Shown one piece after another: positions 29,563-38,235 of a stretch of 54,634 nucleotides of DNA. Every line of letters starts with the position of its first letter. Within the stretch, counting starts at the first letter, position 1. Under the pieces are notes generated by a model that was not told the origin of the DNA, did no database searches, and saw only the letters and a list, made by a program, of their open reading frames with translations. The stretch covers positions 1 through 54,634 of the forward strand of contig JBKPNZ010000075.1 of the NCBI GenBank assembly GCA_046732895.1, read 5' to 3'. Source of the DNA: JBKPNZ01 sp046732895. Its GTDB lineage: Bacteria; Actinomycetota; Thermoleophilia; Solirubrobacterales; 70-9. The translations under genes were made by a program, and so were the position numbers.

Positions 29563-30972
29563 GTGCCCAGGAGGGAACGAGGGCGCCGACGCCTCGCCGC
29601 AACGCTCGCGCTTGCCGTTGCGTTCGCGAGCGCGCTCACGTCCGGCGCCGGAGCGGCGACGATCACGGTCGACACCAACTCGCAGGCGGCTGCCGGCGAC
29701 GGGGCCTGCTCCCTGCGCGAGGCGATCACCGCAGCGAACGACGACAGCCGCTTCGACACCTGCCACCGGGGGAACGGCCGCGACACGATCGCCTTCGACA
29801 TCGCCGGCAGTGAGCTGATCTCCATCACGGAAAAGCTCCCAGCCATCACGGGCCCCGCGGTGATCGACGGGACGACGGAACCCGACTACGCGGGGGTCCC
29901 AATCGTTCGGATCGACGGCGGAGGCTCGGTCGGAAGGGGCATCAAGGCGATCGCTCACCGCGTCGAGATCAGGGGGCTCGTCGTGACGGACTTCAACAAC
30001 GGCATTCGACTCAACGGTGACCGGGGGGTGGTCGCCGGCAACCTGATCGGGATCCTCGCCAACGGCACCACTGTCGGCAACGGCAGGGGCGTGTTCGTCA
30101 AGGGCGGGGTGGGCAACCGCGTCGGCGGAGGACACGACGGCGACCGAAACCTGCTCTCGGGGAACGCCACCGGGGTCTTTGCGCCGGGTGATCGCACCCG
30201 GATCGAGGGGAACTACGTGGGCACTGACTCAAGCGGTAACAGCGCCCGGCCGAACGGACTGAGCGGGATCGAGAGCTCAGGCCAGGGCAACCAGATCATC
30301 GACAACTTGGCCTCCGGCAACGACATCAGCGGGATCTTTGACACGGGGGACAGGAGCGTCGTGCGCGGCAACATCGTGGGGCTGGGAGCTGACGGCACGA
30401 CGGTCCTGCCGAACGGCGAGGAGGGCATCTTCGTCTTCGGCAAGAAGGCGATCATCGGCGGGATGAAGCCCGGCCAGGCCAACCTGGTCTCCGGGAACGC
30501 CGGCGACGGCGTGAGCGTGGAAGGGAAGACATCGGTGTCGAACTCGATCCTCGGCAACTCGATTTTCGCCAACGGCGGGGAGGCGATCGACCTGGGCGGT
30601 GACGGAGTGACCCCCAACGACACCGGGTCGGTTCCGGATTCGGACAACGGTCCGAACCACCGCCAGAACTTCCCGGTCCTCGTCGGTGGAGACGAGCTCG
30701 ACGACAGGATCTTCGGGGCCCTCGACAGCACGCCCAATGCCGAATTCCGCCTCGAGTTCTTCCTCTCGCCGAACACAGGCGATGCGGAGGAATACCTCGG
30801 CGCGATGACGATCACCACGAATGACCATGGCCACAGGAACTTCTTCTTCCAAGCCTCAGAGAACCTGCCGACCGGTCAGTTCGTGACCGCCACCGCCACC
30901 CGGCTCAAGAGCGGGACGGAAACCGACACGTCCGAGCTCTCACCCTCGGCGGACGTGAGCGCCGGGCCCTAG
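29563..30972 (+). CDS. Secreted CSLREA-type right-handed beta-helix protein
   Basis: 469 residues beginning with GTG; signal peptide at about 1-31 (RRERGRRR then a hydrophobic core, GAGA cleavage). Residue 49 on reads CSLREAITAAN, the signature of the CSLREA N-terminal domain, followed by many parallel beta-helix coils rich in GN and NxI repeats (GNLIG, GNYVG, GNIVG, SGNATG, GNSIF). The end (from about 380) is a beta-rich domain with ATATRLKSGTETDTSELS. Extracellular; role unknown, perhaps surface polysaccharide binding or structure. Confidence 0.88.
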   Translation: MPRRERGRRRLAATLALAVAFASALTSGAGAATITVDTNSQAAAGDGACSLREAITAANDDSRFDTCHRGNGRDTIAFDIAGSELISITEKLPAITGPAVIDGTTEPDYAGVPIVRIDGGGSVGRGIKAIAHRVEIRGLVVTDFNNGIRLNGDRGVVAGNLIGILANGTTVGNGRGVFVKGGVGNRVGGGHDGDRNLLSGNATGVFAPGDRTRIEGNYVGTDSSGNSARPNGLSGIESSGQGNQIIDNLASGNDISGIFDTGDRSVVRGNIVGLGADGTTVLPNGEEGIFVFGKKAIIGGMKPGQANLVSGNAGDGVSVEGKTSVSNSILGNSIFANGGEAIDLGGDGVTPNDTGSVPDSDNGPNHRQNFPVLVGGDELDDRIFGALDSTPNAEFRLEFFLSPNTGDAEEYLGAMTITTNDHGHRNFFFQASENLPTGQFVTATATRLKSGTETDTSELSPSADVSAGP

Positions 30973-31014
30973 CGACACGGACCGGCGCACGGCCCAAATG
31001 TAACCTCCGCCGCC

Positions 31015-32094
31015 GTGAGCGATTTCGACACACTCGCGGGGCTGCCGGTCCGGGTCGAGTCATATGAGCTCGAGGGGCACGACGTGGAGTTCTCACCCGA
31101 GTTCACGCGCGGGTCGACGGTGATCCGCCTTCGCGGCGACGGCCAGGAGGGGATCGGCGAGGACGTCATCTATGACGTCCTCGACCACATCGCCCACCGC
31201 GATGCAGGTCCAGTCCATGACCTGAGCGGTCCTTCGACGCTCGGCGAGCTCTGCGATCGCTTCGGTGAGCTCGACCTCTTTCCCGGTGCGCCCCCGATCC
31301 GCGAGCCGTCCCTCCACTACCGGCGCTGGGCGTTCGAGAGCGCGGCGCTCGACCTTGCGCTGCGCCAGAACGCAACCTCCCTGCACGAGGCGCTGGGGCG
31401 AGATCCGAAGCCGTTGAACTTCGTCTGCTCGACGCGGTTGGGCGGCTTCGGTGAGGACGCGCCACCGTCCGATACCGAGCCGATCCGCAAGCGGCTCGCG
31501 AAGCACCCGGACCTCCGCTTCAAGCTCGACCCCGAGAACGACTGGACGCCGGAGCTGATCGCCGAGATCAGGGACCTGGCCGGCGTAGACGTCCTCGACC
31601 TCAAGGGCCTCTATCGCGGCACCCCGGTCGACGTCGAGACCGACCCAGAGCTCTACGCCGCCGTAGCCGCGACCTTCCCCGAGGCCTATCTGGAGGACCC
31701 GGACATAAACGACCAGACACGCCCGGTGCTTGAGCCATATGACGACCGGATTACCTGGGACGCGAACCTCCACTCGCTCGCCGACGTGAAGGAGAACGCC
31801 CGCAACGCGATCAACTCGAAGCCATCCCGGTTCGGCTCCCTCGCGGAGATCTTCTCCATCTACGAGTACTGCGCCGAGAACGGCATCACGATCTACAGCG
31901 GTGGGCAGGGCGAGGTCGCCTGCGGGCGCGGTCAGGTTCAGTACCTGGCGTCGCTCTTCCACCCGGACACGCCCAACGACTGCGCGCCCTCCGGCTACAA
32001 CAACCCCGCCGTTCCCGACGGCCTTCCCGACAGCCCGCTCGAGCCGGCCCCCTCGGACACCGGTTTTCGCTGGGGGGAGTGGGCGGACCGGTAG
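31015..32094 (+). CDS. Enolase-superfamily protein
   Basis: 359 residues with GTG start. The pattern of a mandelate racemase/muconate-lactonizing-like barrel can be seen: N-terminal capping domain with STVIRLRGDGQEGIGEDVIY, then FKLDPENDWTPELIAEI (Lys strand), VDVLDLKGLYRG, PEAYLEDPDI (acidic metal ligand), ITWDANLHSL and ENGITIYSGGQGEVACGRGQVQYLASLF. The canonical KxK lysine pair appears as FKLD only, so the reaction is uncertain. Followed 22 nt later by a ferritin. Confidence 0.78.
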   Translation: MSDFDTLAGLPVRVESYELEGHDVEFSPEFTRGSTVIRLRGDGQEGIGEDVIYDVLDHIAHRDAGPVHDLSGPSTLGELCDRFGELDLFPGAPPIREPSLHYRRWAFESAALDLALRQNATSLHEALGRDPKPLNFVCSTRLGGFGEDAPPSDTEPIRKRLAKHPDLRFKLDPENDWTPELIAEIRDLAGVDVLDLKGLYRGTPVDVETDPELYAAVAATFPEAYLEDPDINDQTRPVLEPYDDRITWDANLHSLADVKENARNAINSKPSRFGSLAEIFSIYEYCAENGITIYSGGQGEVACGRGQVQYLASLFHPDTPNDCAPSGYNNPAVPDGLPDSPLEPAPSDTGFRWGEWADR

Positions 32095-32104
32095 TCCACT
32101 CGAA

Positions 32105-32110
32105 TACGAT
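32105..32110 (+). promoter_or_regulatory. Putative -10 box of leaderless ferritin mRNA
   Basis: TACGAT ends 6 nt before the ferritin ATG, so transcription would start at or next to the start codon. No Shine-Dalgarno is present before that ATG and no clear -35 is seen. Confidence 0.4.
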
Positions 32111-32116
32111 CGCCTA

Positions 32117-32650
32117 ATGGCCGAGCAGTCATTCGGGCAAGCCCTGAACGAGCAGATCGCGAACGAGTTCGCCGCCGAGATGCAGTACATCGGCGCGGCC
32201 GTCTACTACGACGCCGAGACGCTGCCGCGCCTCGCAGCCTTCTTCTATCGCCAGGCCGCCGAGGAGCGGACCCACGCAATGATGATGGTCCAGTACCTGC
32301 TCGACGTCGACGCGGAGGTCAAGATCCCCGAGATCGCGGCCGCCAAGACGAGCTTCGACGATGTCGCCGGCCCGGTCAAGATGGCCCTCGAGCAGGAGAA
32401 GCGTGTCGGCGAGGAGATCAACGCCCTCTTCAAGCTCGCTCGCGACAACCACGAGTACCGGGCCGAGCAGTTCATGCAGTGGTTCGTGAAGGAGCAGGTC
32501 GAGGAGGTCGCGCTCATGACCGACCTGCTCAACGTGGTCGAGCGCGCCGGCGACAACGCGCTGCTCGTCGAGGACTACCTCGCTCGCGAGGCGCTCGGCG
32601 AGGAGGGCTCGGATCCAACCGCCCCGCCTCCGGCCGGCGGCGGCGAATAG
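32117..32650 (+). CDS. Ferritin
   Basis: 177-residue non-haem ferritin of the Ftn type: iron storage with a ferroxidase centre. Ligands visible: E in IANEFAAEMQYI, the E and H in QAAEERTHAMMM, E in ALEQEKRVGEEIN and Q in QWFVKEQVEEVALM. A short Pro/Gly tail follows the fifth helix. ATG at 32117 gives the normal N-terminus MAEQSFGQALNEQ; the longer frame upstream is the shadow of the enolase-family gene. No ribosome binding site; a -10-like TACGAT 6 nt upstream suggests leaderless translation. Confidence 0.94.
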   Translation: MAEQSFGQALNEQIANEFAAEMQYIGAAVYYDAETLPRLAAFFYRQAAEERTHAMMMVQYLLDVDAEVKIPEIAAAKTSFDDVAGPVKMALEQEKRVGEEINALFKLARDNHEYRAEQFMQWFVKEQVEEVALMTDLLNVVERAGDNALLVEDYLAREALGEEGSDPTAPPPAGGGE

Positions 32651-32654
32651 CCGG

Positions 32655-33140
32655 CTAGTCGAGGCCGAGCACCTGGCTCTCGGCCAGGTAGGCCCGCAGG
32701 TCGGTCATCGCCCGGCGGCGGACGGCGTTCCGCAGGATCGGGGTCCAGCCCAGCACGAGGCCCATGGTCCCGAGCGCCTGGCGCGACCACTTCCAGAAGT
32801 CGAACTCATCGCGATGCTCGGCGATCAAACCGTCGCGAAACCGAAAGACGGCGCGCACGTCGTTCACGACCGGCCGCCCGGTGCGCACGAAGGTGTAGCT
32901 CGCGATCCAGTGGGCGGTGCCGGTCTCGCCATCGGCGGCGTGCTCGGCGAGCTCGACCTCGAGGTCGGTCGAGCGACCAGTGAGCATCCTCCACATCGCC
33001 CCCACCTCCTCGCCGTGGAGGTCGGTGAATACGGGGTCGCTGAAGCGCGCATCCGGCGTGTAACAGGCGGCCATAGCCTCGGCGTCGTTGCGTCCGAAGG
33101 CTTCGTAGAAGGTCCTGATGCGCTCGGCGTTGTCGTCCAC
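32655..33140 (-). CDS. SnoaL/NTF2-like protein
   Basis: 161 residues, GTG start. The N-terminal 115 residues are a SnoaL-like cone: RIRTFYEAFGRNDAEAMAAC, YTPDARFSDPVF, VRAVFRFRDGLIAEHRDEFDFWKW. A C-terminal segment rich in Arg follows. Such folds include small isomerases, hydrolases and binding proteins; function unknown. Convergent with ferritin, 4 nt apart. Confidence 0.85.
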   Translation of the reverse strand: MDDNAERIRTFYEAFGRNDAEAMAACYTPDARFSDPVFTDLHGEEVGAMWRMLTGRSTDLEVELAEHAADGETGTAHWIASYTFVRTGRPVVNDVRAVFRFRDGLIAEHRDEFDFWKWSRQALGTMGLVLGWTPILRNAVRRRAMTDLRAYLAESQVLGLD

Positions 33141-33169
33141 GACGGGATCTTCTCAGGACGGTCGCGGGC

Positions 33170-33862
33170 TCAGGTCGGGGTCGGGAAGAGCACTTCCTCG
33201 TGTCCCCCGCCCCCTGCCTCGAGGATGCGCACCTCGTGGCGGCGCAGGACCACCAGCGAAAGCAGGGCGGCCAAGCCGCCGGCTCCGGCGGCGATGCCGA
33301 GGGGTGCGTCCGTGAACGCACCAACTGCGATCGCCACGGCGCTGCCGCCGACGACGCTGTTGATGGCGGCGACCATCATCGAGACCGTGAAATAGGTCTG
33401 CCACCGCGACGGCCGCAGGCCCATGTTCGCGAGCACTCCGACCGCGTCGTCATGCGCCGAGAACATGAAGAGGCGAGCGTCCGCACCGGCGAGCTCGAGG
33501 TAGTAGTGACGGATGCGGTTGATGGCGCGCCCGTAGAGGATGTCCTCGACCGTCGACTCCACCAGGCGCACGAAGGTGAAGATCCCGAGGACGTAGAGCG
33601 TTGGAAGCGCGGTCAGGGCGAATACGTTGAAGCTGTCGCCGAGCGAGGAGATCTGTCCGATGAAACCGAGCGCGACCAATGTGCTCGACACCGCGCTGAT
33701 GTAGAGCGCGGCACGGGAGCTTGACTCGCTCACCGTCTGCGACCGCGCGCCCTGAAGGGTGAAGTGCTCCGTGGTCAGAGCCGTCAGAAGCTCCTGGCGA
33801 TTTGGCTCCTCCGCCACGGCGCGAAGGTAGACCCGCAAGCGGACGCGTACTGGCTTGGGCAA
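33170..33862 (-). CDS. Hypothetical membrane protein, four predicted helices
   Basis: 230 residues. Four hydrophobic segments at about 50-70, 80-100, 165-185 and 190-208, with a soluble stretch between the second and third that contains VEDILYGRAINRIRHYYLELAG. The paired N-terminal and C-terminal helix hairpins and the central helix RIRHYYLEL recall a group of small uncharacterised actinobacterial membrane proteins, but I cannot name a family. Lies between the SnoaL-like gene (29 nt) and the coiled-coil gene (54 nt), all on the same strand. Confidence 0.75.
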   Translation of the reverse strand: MPKPVRVRLRVYLRAVAEEPNRQELLTALTTEHFTLQGARSQTVSESSSRAALYISAVSSTLVALGFIGQISSLGDSFNVFALTALPTLYVLGIFTFVRLVESTVEDILYGRAINRIRHYYLELAGADARLFMFSAHDDAVGVLANMGLRPSRWQTYFTVSMMVAAINSVVGGSAVAIAVGAFTDAPLGIAAGAGGLAALLSLVVLRRHEVRILEAGGGGHEEVLFPTPT

Positions 33863-33916
33863 GCCGACGGGCAGGCATGCAGCACTCCTGGACGCGCCGC
33901 TTTGGCATACAGGGCC

Positions 33917-34399
33917 TCAGTTGGCGTCGGGGTCGCGCGTGGCGGCCCGCTCGTCTTCGAACCCAGCGGCACGGGCGCGCTCCTCAGCCTCCGCCGCAAG
34001 CCGTTCGCGCTCCTCAGCCTCACTTATGTGCTTTTCCGCGATGGCGGCATCTTCCGCCTCGCGATCCTCCGCGGCCATCCTGTGGTGTTCCGCGAGAGCC
34101 GCATGTTCCATTGCGAGCTCGCGCTCATGCGCCGCACGCTCCTCTTCCTTCCCTGCGAGCGCCACGTGTTCCACCGCCCGCTCGCGCTCACGTCGAGCCT
34201 CTTCGCGCCTCTCCGTCGCTTTGGCGGCGTGGGCCTCGGCTTCCTGACGATGTCCGGCGGCCTCCCTGCGAAGCCGCTCGCGCTCGCGCCTGTTTTCCGC
34301 CCGCCGCCCGGCGGCGAGGACCGCCAACGCCAACGCCACCACCCCTCCCAAAACCACCAAGACGGAGATCACGATGGCGATCACGGCGATCGTTGACAC
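33917..34399 (-). CDS. Single-pass membrane protein with charged coiled coil
   Basis: 160 residues. A transmembrane helix at about residues 3-30 (TIAVIAIVISVLVVLGGVVALALAVLAAG) followed by an almost continuous Glu/Arg/Ala helix of about 120 residues with many RERER, EERER and AEH repeats, predicted cytosolic. Function unknown; such proteins may act as membrane-tethered rods. GTG at 34399 is chosen because AAGGAGG and GGAGG lie just upstream and it opens the membrane helix; a longer frame to 34618 crosses a hairpin-rich leader and looks non-coding. Confidence 0.78.
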   Translation of the reverse strand: MSTIAVIAIVISVLVVLGGVVALALAVLAAGRRAENRRERERLRREAAGHRQEAEAHAAKATERREEARRERERAVEHVALAGKEEERAAHERELAMEHAALAEHHRMAAEDREAEDAAIAEKHISEAEERERLAAEAEERARAAGFEDERAATRDPDAN

Positions 34400-34452
34400 G
34401 CCTCCATCCTCCTTCCTGGACTCGCTTTGAACTGCCGGAGATGGTTTAGATC

Positions 34453-34530
34453 GGGCGGCCTGGCCGGTCCAGCGGGTCCAAACGGCCCTGCTTGGCTCTT
34501 CAGGGCGTGGCTCTCGCGACCAGGCCGCCC
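34453..34530 (-). other. Long-range 11-bp inverted repeat in leader of coiled-coil gene
   Basis: GGGCGGCCTGG (34453-34463) and CCAGGCCGCCC (34520-34530), a perfect 11-bp pairing with 56 nt between, which itself contains CCCTG/CAGGG. It lies about 55 nt upstream of the GTG at 34399. It may be a structured mRNA leader; the rest of 34400-34651 shows no gene. Confidence 0.45.
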
Positions 34531-34566
34531 AACACAGGCTGCCCGGCGCGGCGGCGGTGAAACAAG

Positions 34567-34587
34567 GTAGTGGCGTTGTAGTGGCGT
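34567..34587. repeat. Tandem direct repeat GTAGTGGCGT x2
   Basis: GTAGTGGCGT at 34567-34576 and again at 34578-34587, an 11-nt period. Too short for an array; possibly a pair of binding sites. Confidence 0.4.
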
Positions 34588-34588
34588 C

Positions 34589-34603
34589 GGCTCGGGTCGA
34601 GCC
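34589..34603 (-). terminator. Hairpin downstream of tRNA-Asp
   Basis: GGCTCG-ACC-CGAGCC read on the minus strand, about 49 nt past the 3' end of tRNA-Asp. No U-tract, so only a weak terminator candidate. Confidence 0.3.
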
Positions 34604-34651
34604 CGTGTGCGTCGTCACCGGGAAGGTGTCGACTTGGAGGGGCTTCGTGAG

Positions 34652-34725
<74 letters not shown>

Positions 34726-34836
34726 TGCGGACCGGGCTCGGCCCGGGCGGCCCATTCTAGGGCGTGGATACCGTGCAGCGACTTCGCGGGTTCCTACTGA
34801 TGCGCCGACTCCGGGGATCCTCCATGATCAGTCGCG

Positions 34837-35661
34837 ATGAGGGGCTCAGGTACCCGACCGACCCGGTGGGCGTGTGGCGGTCTTGCGGTTTTCGTTGCTG
34901 TCGCCTCGCTCGCGATCGGGTCTGCGGCCGCCGGCGCGGACCCTGGCAAGCGCATCGTGGGCGGGAACCCGGCCAATCCCGCGGACTGGCCCTTTGCGGC
35001 GGCCGTCTTCGACCACCACTTCTTCCTCTGCAGCGGCTCGGTGATCGCGCCCGACGTGGTGCTCACCGCCGGCCACTGCCTGATGAGTGGGTTCACGAAC
35101 GATTTGAAGGTCGTGGTGGGCCGCTCAGACCTCGAGGATCACTCGACCGGCGAGCGGATCCGGGTGGTGCGAGGGAAGGTCGATCCACACTACGCGGCCC
35201 ACTTCCATGAGGACTTCTCGGTCCTGCGGCTGGAGCATCCGACGAGCGTCGCCCCGGTGGCGCTTCCCGCCAGTCCCAAGGACGCCCGCGCGGCAACCGT
35301 CGTGGGCACGCGCCTGGGGACGGCCGGCTGGGGCGCGACCCACCCCAACGGCTCCGGCGACACCTCCGTCCTGATGGAAGCCGAAACCACGACGATCCCT
35401 CCTCATGAGTGCCGCGAAGCCCATCCTCGTTGGGAACCTCGCTCCGAGATCTGCACCCGCGGCGACGCGCTGTCGGGAGGCGGCGACGTGAGCGCCTGCT
35501 ACGGCGACAGCGGTGGACCATTGGTGGCCGACACGCCCGGCGGAGTGATCCTTGTCGGCGCCACGTCATACGGAGGGCGTCGCTGCGGCGTGCGCAAGCC
35601 CACCGTCTATGCACGGGTCGGGCACGCCCTCACCTTCATCCGCCGCGCCGCGGGCCTTTGA
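34837..35661 (+). CDS. Secreted trypsin-family (S1) serine protease, chymotrypsin-like pocket
   Basis: 274 residues: signal peptide at about 1-33, short pro-segment, mature start KRIVGG near residue 39 for zymogen-type activation. Catalytic triad: TAGHC (His), EDFSVLRL (Asp) and GDSGGP (Ser). The residue six before the catalytic serine (position 189 in chymotrypsin numbering) is Ser in SACYGDSGGP, and 214-216 reads SYG, so a chymotrypsin-like or mixed specificity is expected rather than Arg/Lys. Cysteines in CSGS, GHC, CREA, ICT, ACY and RRCG allow three disulphides. It begins 111 nt beyond tRNA-Asp on the opposite strand. Confidence 0.9.
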   Translation: MRGSGTRPTRWACGGLAVFVAVASLAIGSAAAGADPGKRIVGGNPANPADWPFAAAVFDHHFFLCSGSVIAPDVVLTAGHCLMSGFTNDLKVVVGRSDLEDHSTGERIRVVRGKVDPHYAAHFHEDFSVLRLEHPTSVAPVALPASPKDARAATVVGTRLGTAGWGATHPNGSGDTSVLMEAETTTIPPHECREAHPRWEPRSEICTRGDALSGGGDVSACYGDSGGPLVADTPGGVILVGATSYGGRRCGVRKPTVYARVGHALTFIRRAAGL

Positions 35662-35688
35662 GCAGCCCGCCTGTGATCTGATCCCGCG

Positions 35689-36526
35689 ATGCGGCTGGTG
35701 ACCTACCGCTCCGAGCGCGGCGACCGCGCCGGGGTGCTGACCGATGCCGGCGTCGTCGATGCCTGGGACACGCTTGGCGAGGAGGGCGCCTCGCTGCGTG
35801 CTCTGCTGGCGGGCGGGCGCCTGAGCGAGCTCGAAGAAGGTGTCACGAGAGCCAGTCGCACCATCGCCGATCCGGCCCTGTCGCCGCCCATCCCTGATCC
35901 GGAGAAGATCGTCTGCATGGGGCTCAACTACCGGTCGCACGCCGAGGAGGCCGGGGTGGATCCTCCCGAGAGCCCGACCTTCTTCGCGAAGTTCCGCAAC
36001 GCCCTGGCGGCTCCAGCCGCGACGGTGACGCTGCCCGCCGGCAAGCGAGAAGGTGGACTTCGAGGCGGAGGTCGCATTCGTCGTCGGCAAGCGGGCAGGC
36101 GAGGTGGATGAGGCCGACGCGCTCGACCACGTCGCCGGCTACATGCTCCTCAACGACCTCTCCGCGCGCGACCTTCAGTTCGCGACCCCACAGTGGATAC
36201 CGGGCAAGGTCTTCGATGGCTCCGCCCCCAGCGGGCCGGCCCTGGTGACGGCCGACGAGGCCGGCCCGGCGGATGGGATCGAGTTCGCACTTGATCTCAA
36301 CGGCGAGCGGATGCAGGAGGTGTCGACCGCGGATCTCATCTTCCCGGTCCCAGCCCTCGTCACCCATCTCTCGCGCCTGATGACGTTGGAGCCGGGAGAC
36401 GTCGTCGCAACGGGAACCCCATCGGGTGTCGGCTCGACGCGGACACCCCGCGTCTGGCTGAAGCCCGGGGACGAGATCGTCATCTCTTCGCCGCAGCTGG
36501 GGACGCTGGCGACGACGATCGGCTGA
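35689..36526 (+). pseudogene. Fumarylacetoacetate hydrolase-family gene with frameshift
   Basis: The two halves of one FAH-domain protein lie in different frames. 35689 to about 36040 encodes the N-terminal part (MRLVTYRSERGDRAGVL, KIVCMGLNYRSHAEE, PTFFAKFRNAL) and about 36042 to 36526 the metal-site part (VDFEAEVAFVVGKRAGEV, AGYMLLNDLSARDLQ, GDVVATGTPSGVG). At GCCGGCAAGCGAGAAG one extra G (36040/36041) breaks the expected LPAASEKVDFEAE continuation. Removing it restores about 279 residues with every catalytic motif, so it is either a very recent mutation or a sequence error. Relatives hydrolyse or decarboxylate 2-oxo/ketoacid substrates such as acylpyruvates. Confidence 0.85.
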
Positions 36527-36527
36527 C

Positions 36528-38222
36528 CTAACCGGGCTTGGCGAAGAGCGGCCGCGAGACCGCCCGGTAGGAGCCGAACACGGCCGCGAGATAGAGCGGC
36601 AGGAACCAGACGACGTAGAAGTAGAACCAGTGGGTCGCCCCGAGCTGGATGGCGATCGTCACGGCCGCCGCCAGCGCCGCCACCTGGAGCGCTCGCTTTC
36701 GCGGCGGGAAGAACGCCACGGCCAGGGCGAGCGCGACCGCAAGCACGCGCGTCACGGTCTGCAGGAAGTGGATCGACGGCGCCAATCCCCAGATGCTGAA
36801 CGGCGACGATCGGTTGGCCTGATAGCCGAGGGTGCGGTCATAGAGGTCGCTCACGCCTCGGTCAGGGATGAAGGGAACGAAGACGACGGCGGCGGTGAGG
36901 GCGAAGGCGACGGTGAAGATGACGATCGAGCGGAGGCGCCGCTCGCTCGTCCCGGTGGCGAACAGGGGTGCCAGCGCCGCCGGCCCGAACTTCGCGGCCG
37001 AGGCGAGCGCGACGAGCACGCCCCTTGCAGGAGCGGACGTCAGCGCGAGCATCGCCCCCACGACGAGCGCCGCGACGAGCGAGTCATTGGCGTTCGCGTT
37101 CATCGTGTAAAGCGTCCAGGGGCACGCGAGCCAAGCCCACGCGAGGGCAACGCCGAGGCTCCATCCCTCCCGGGGAAGCAGCCGGCGCCCGAGCGCAAGC
37201 AGCCCCAGGGCCGTCAGCAGGTCGAAGGTGATCGCCGCCGCATGTGCCGCCGGCACCGATCCCCACGTCCCATTCCAGGGGAGCACCGCCTCGAACGGGA
37301 CATAGGCGAGATAGTTGAAGGGCCCGTAGACGTCACCGCGCAGGTCGAGTCCCGGGGAGAACGCGCCCTCGTACAGCGCCTGACCGTGCGTGATGTGGTC
37401 GGCACCGATCACTCCCGCGACGCCGATGTCGATGACGTTCGAGTCGACGACGTTCAGCGCGATGCGCGCCGCGGCGAGGACGAGCGCGCCGACCGCCAGC
37501 CAGCGCACGGACACGAACGGGATCAACGGGCCCCGTCTGGTCTTCGGACGCACACCGACCCAGAGCATTCGGAGGAGCACGTAGCCGAGCACCGGGTAGG
37601 TCAACGGCACCGATGTCGTGATCTCCGCGCGATTGAAGAAATAGAGCGAGAGCGACAGACCGACGATCACGAGCATGTCCAGGTGGACAATCCGCCGCGG
37701 CCGGCGCGGATCGATGAACGGGAGCACGAAAAGCAGGCAGAGCGGCAGCCAGACGTAGGGCGCGTTCACCTTCTGGGCGATGGCGCCCTCGTAACCACGC
37801 GCCAGCTCGCTGCCGACCTGATGGTCGTGCCACTCCTCGAGGACCGTCCCGGTGCGATCGTCGATCGCCACTCGCGCGACCTCGGTCCCGCCGTCGAAGA
37901 AGCTCACCTGCCAGCGGCATGGGCCCTGGGTGAAGGCACGCTCGGTGGCGCCTGGCGCCGCGGCCAGCTCGTCGCGGGCGGGTTCGGTCCGTTCGGCGAT
38001 GCTGATCGCGTCGCCGGCCGACAGCTCGAACCCCGGCGGTGTGGAGGTGAGGTCGGAAACCTCGCGCAGCGGCGGCACCGGCTCACCTCCGAACGGCGGC
38101 TGCTCCGCGGGGTGGTAGCTCGCCGCGGCGCACGGCGAGATGTCCTTTGCACCGGCGGCAGCGGGGCCGGCGAGCGCCGCGAGAACCAGGCAGGCGAGCG
38201 CGAGTGGGACGGCGCGGCGCAT
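36528..38222 (-). CDS. Polytopic membrane protein, GT-C/GT87-like glycosyltransferase candidate
   Basis: 564 residues. N-terminal signal/anchor (MRRAVPLALACLVLAALAG), a soluble exterior part to about residue 160 (FFDGGTEVARVAIDDRTGTVLEEWHDHQVG), then about eleven hydrophobic segments. DVYGPFNYLAYVPFEAVLPW and WLACPWTLYTMNANANDSLVAALVVGAM resemble membrane mannosyl/arabinosyl transferases of the GT-C superfamily that use polyprenyl-phosphate sugars; the characteristic acidic pair cannot be fixed with certainty. The exterior N-terminal part is unusual. ATG at 38222 chosen for the signal sequence. 13 nt after the GGDEF-EAL gene stop, so probably one transcript. Confidence 0.72.
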   Translation of the reverse strand: MRRAVPLALACLVLAALAGPAAAGAKDISPCAAASYHPAEQPPFGGEPVPPLREVSDLTSTPPGFELSAGDAISIAERTEPARDELAAAPGATERAFTQGPCRWQVSFFDGGTEVARVAIDDRTGTVLEEWHDHQVGSELARGYEGAIAQKVNAPYVWLPLCLLFVLPFIDPRRPRRIVHLDMLVIVGLSLSLYFFNRAEITTSVPLTYPVLGYVLLRMLWVGVRPKTRRGPLIPFVSVRWLAVGALVLAAARIALNVVDSNVIDIGVAGVIGADHITHGQALYEGAFSPGLDLRGDVYGPFNYLAYVPFEAVLPWNGTWGSVPAAHAAAITFDLLTALGLLALGRRLLPREGWSLGVALAWAWLACPWTLYTMNANANDSLVAALVVGAMLALTSAPARGVLVALASAAKFGPAALAPLFATGTSERRLRSIVIFTVAFALTAAVVFVPFIPDRGVSDLYDRTLGYQANRSSPFSIWGLAPSIHFLQTVTRVLAVALALAVAFFPPRKRALQVAALAAAVTIAIQLGATHWFYFYVVWFLPLYLAAVFGSYRAVSRPLFAKPG

Positions 38223-38235
38223 GAGGGCGGTGAGG

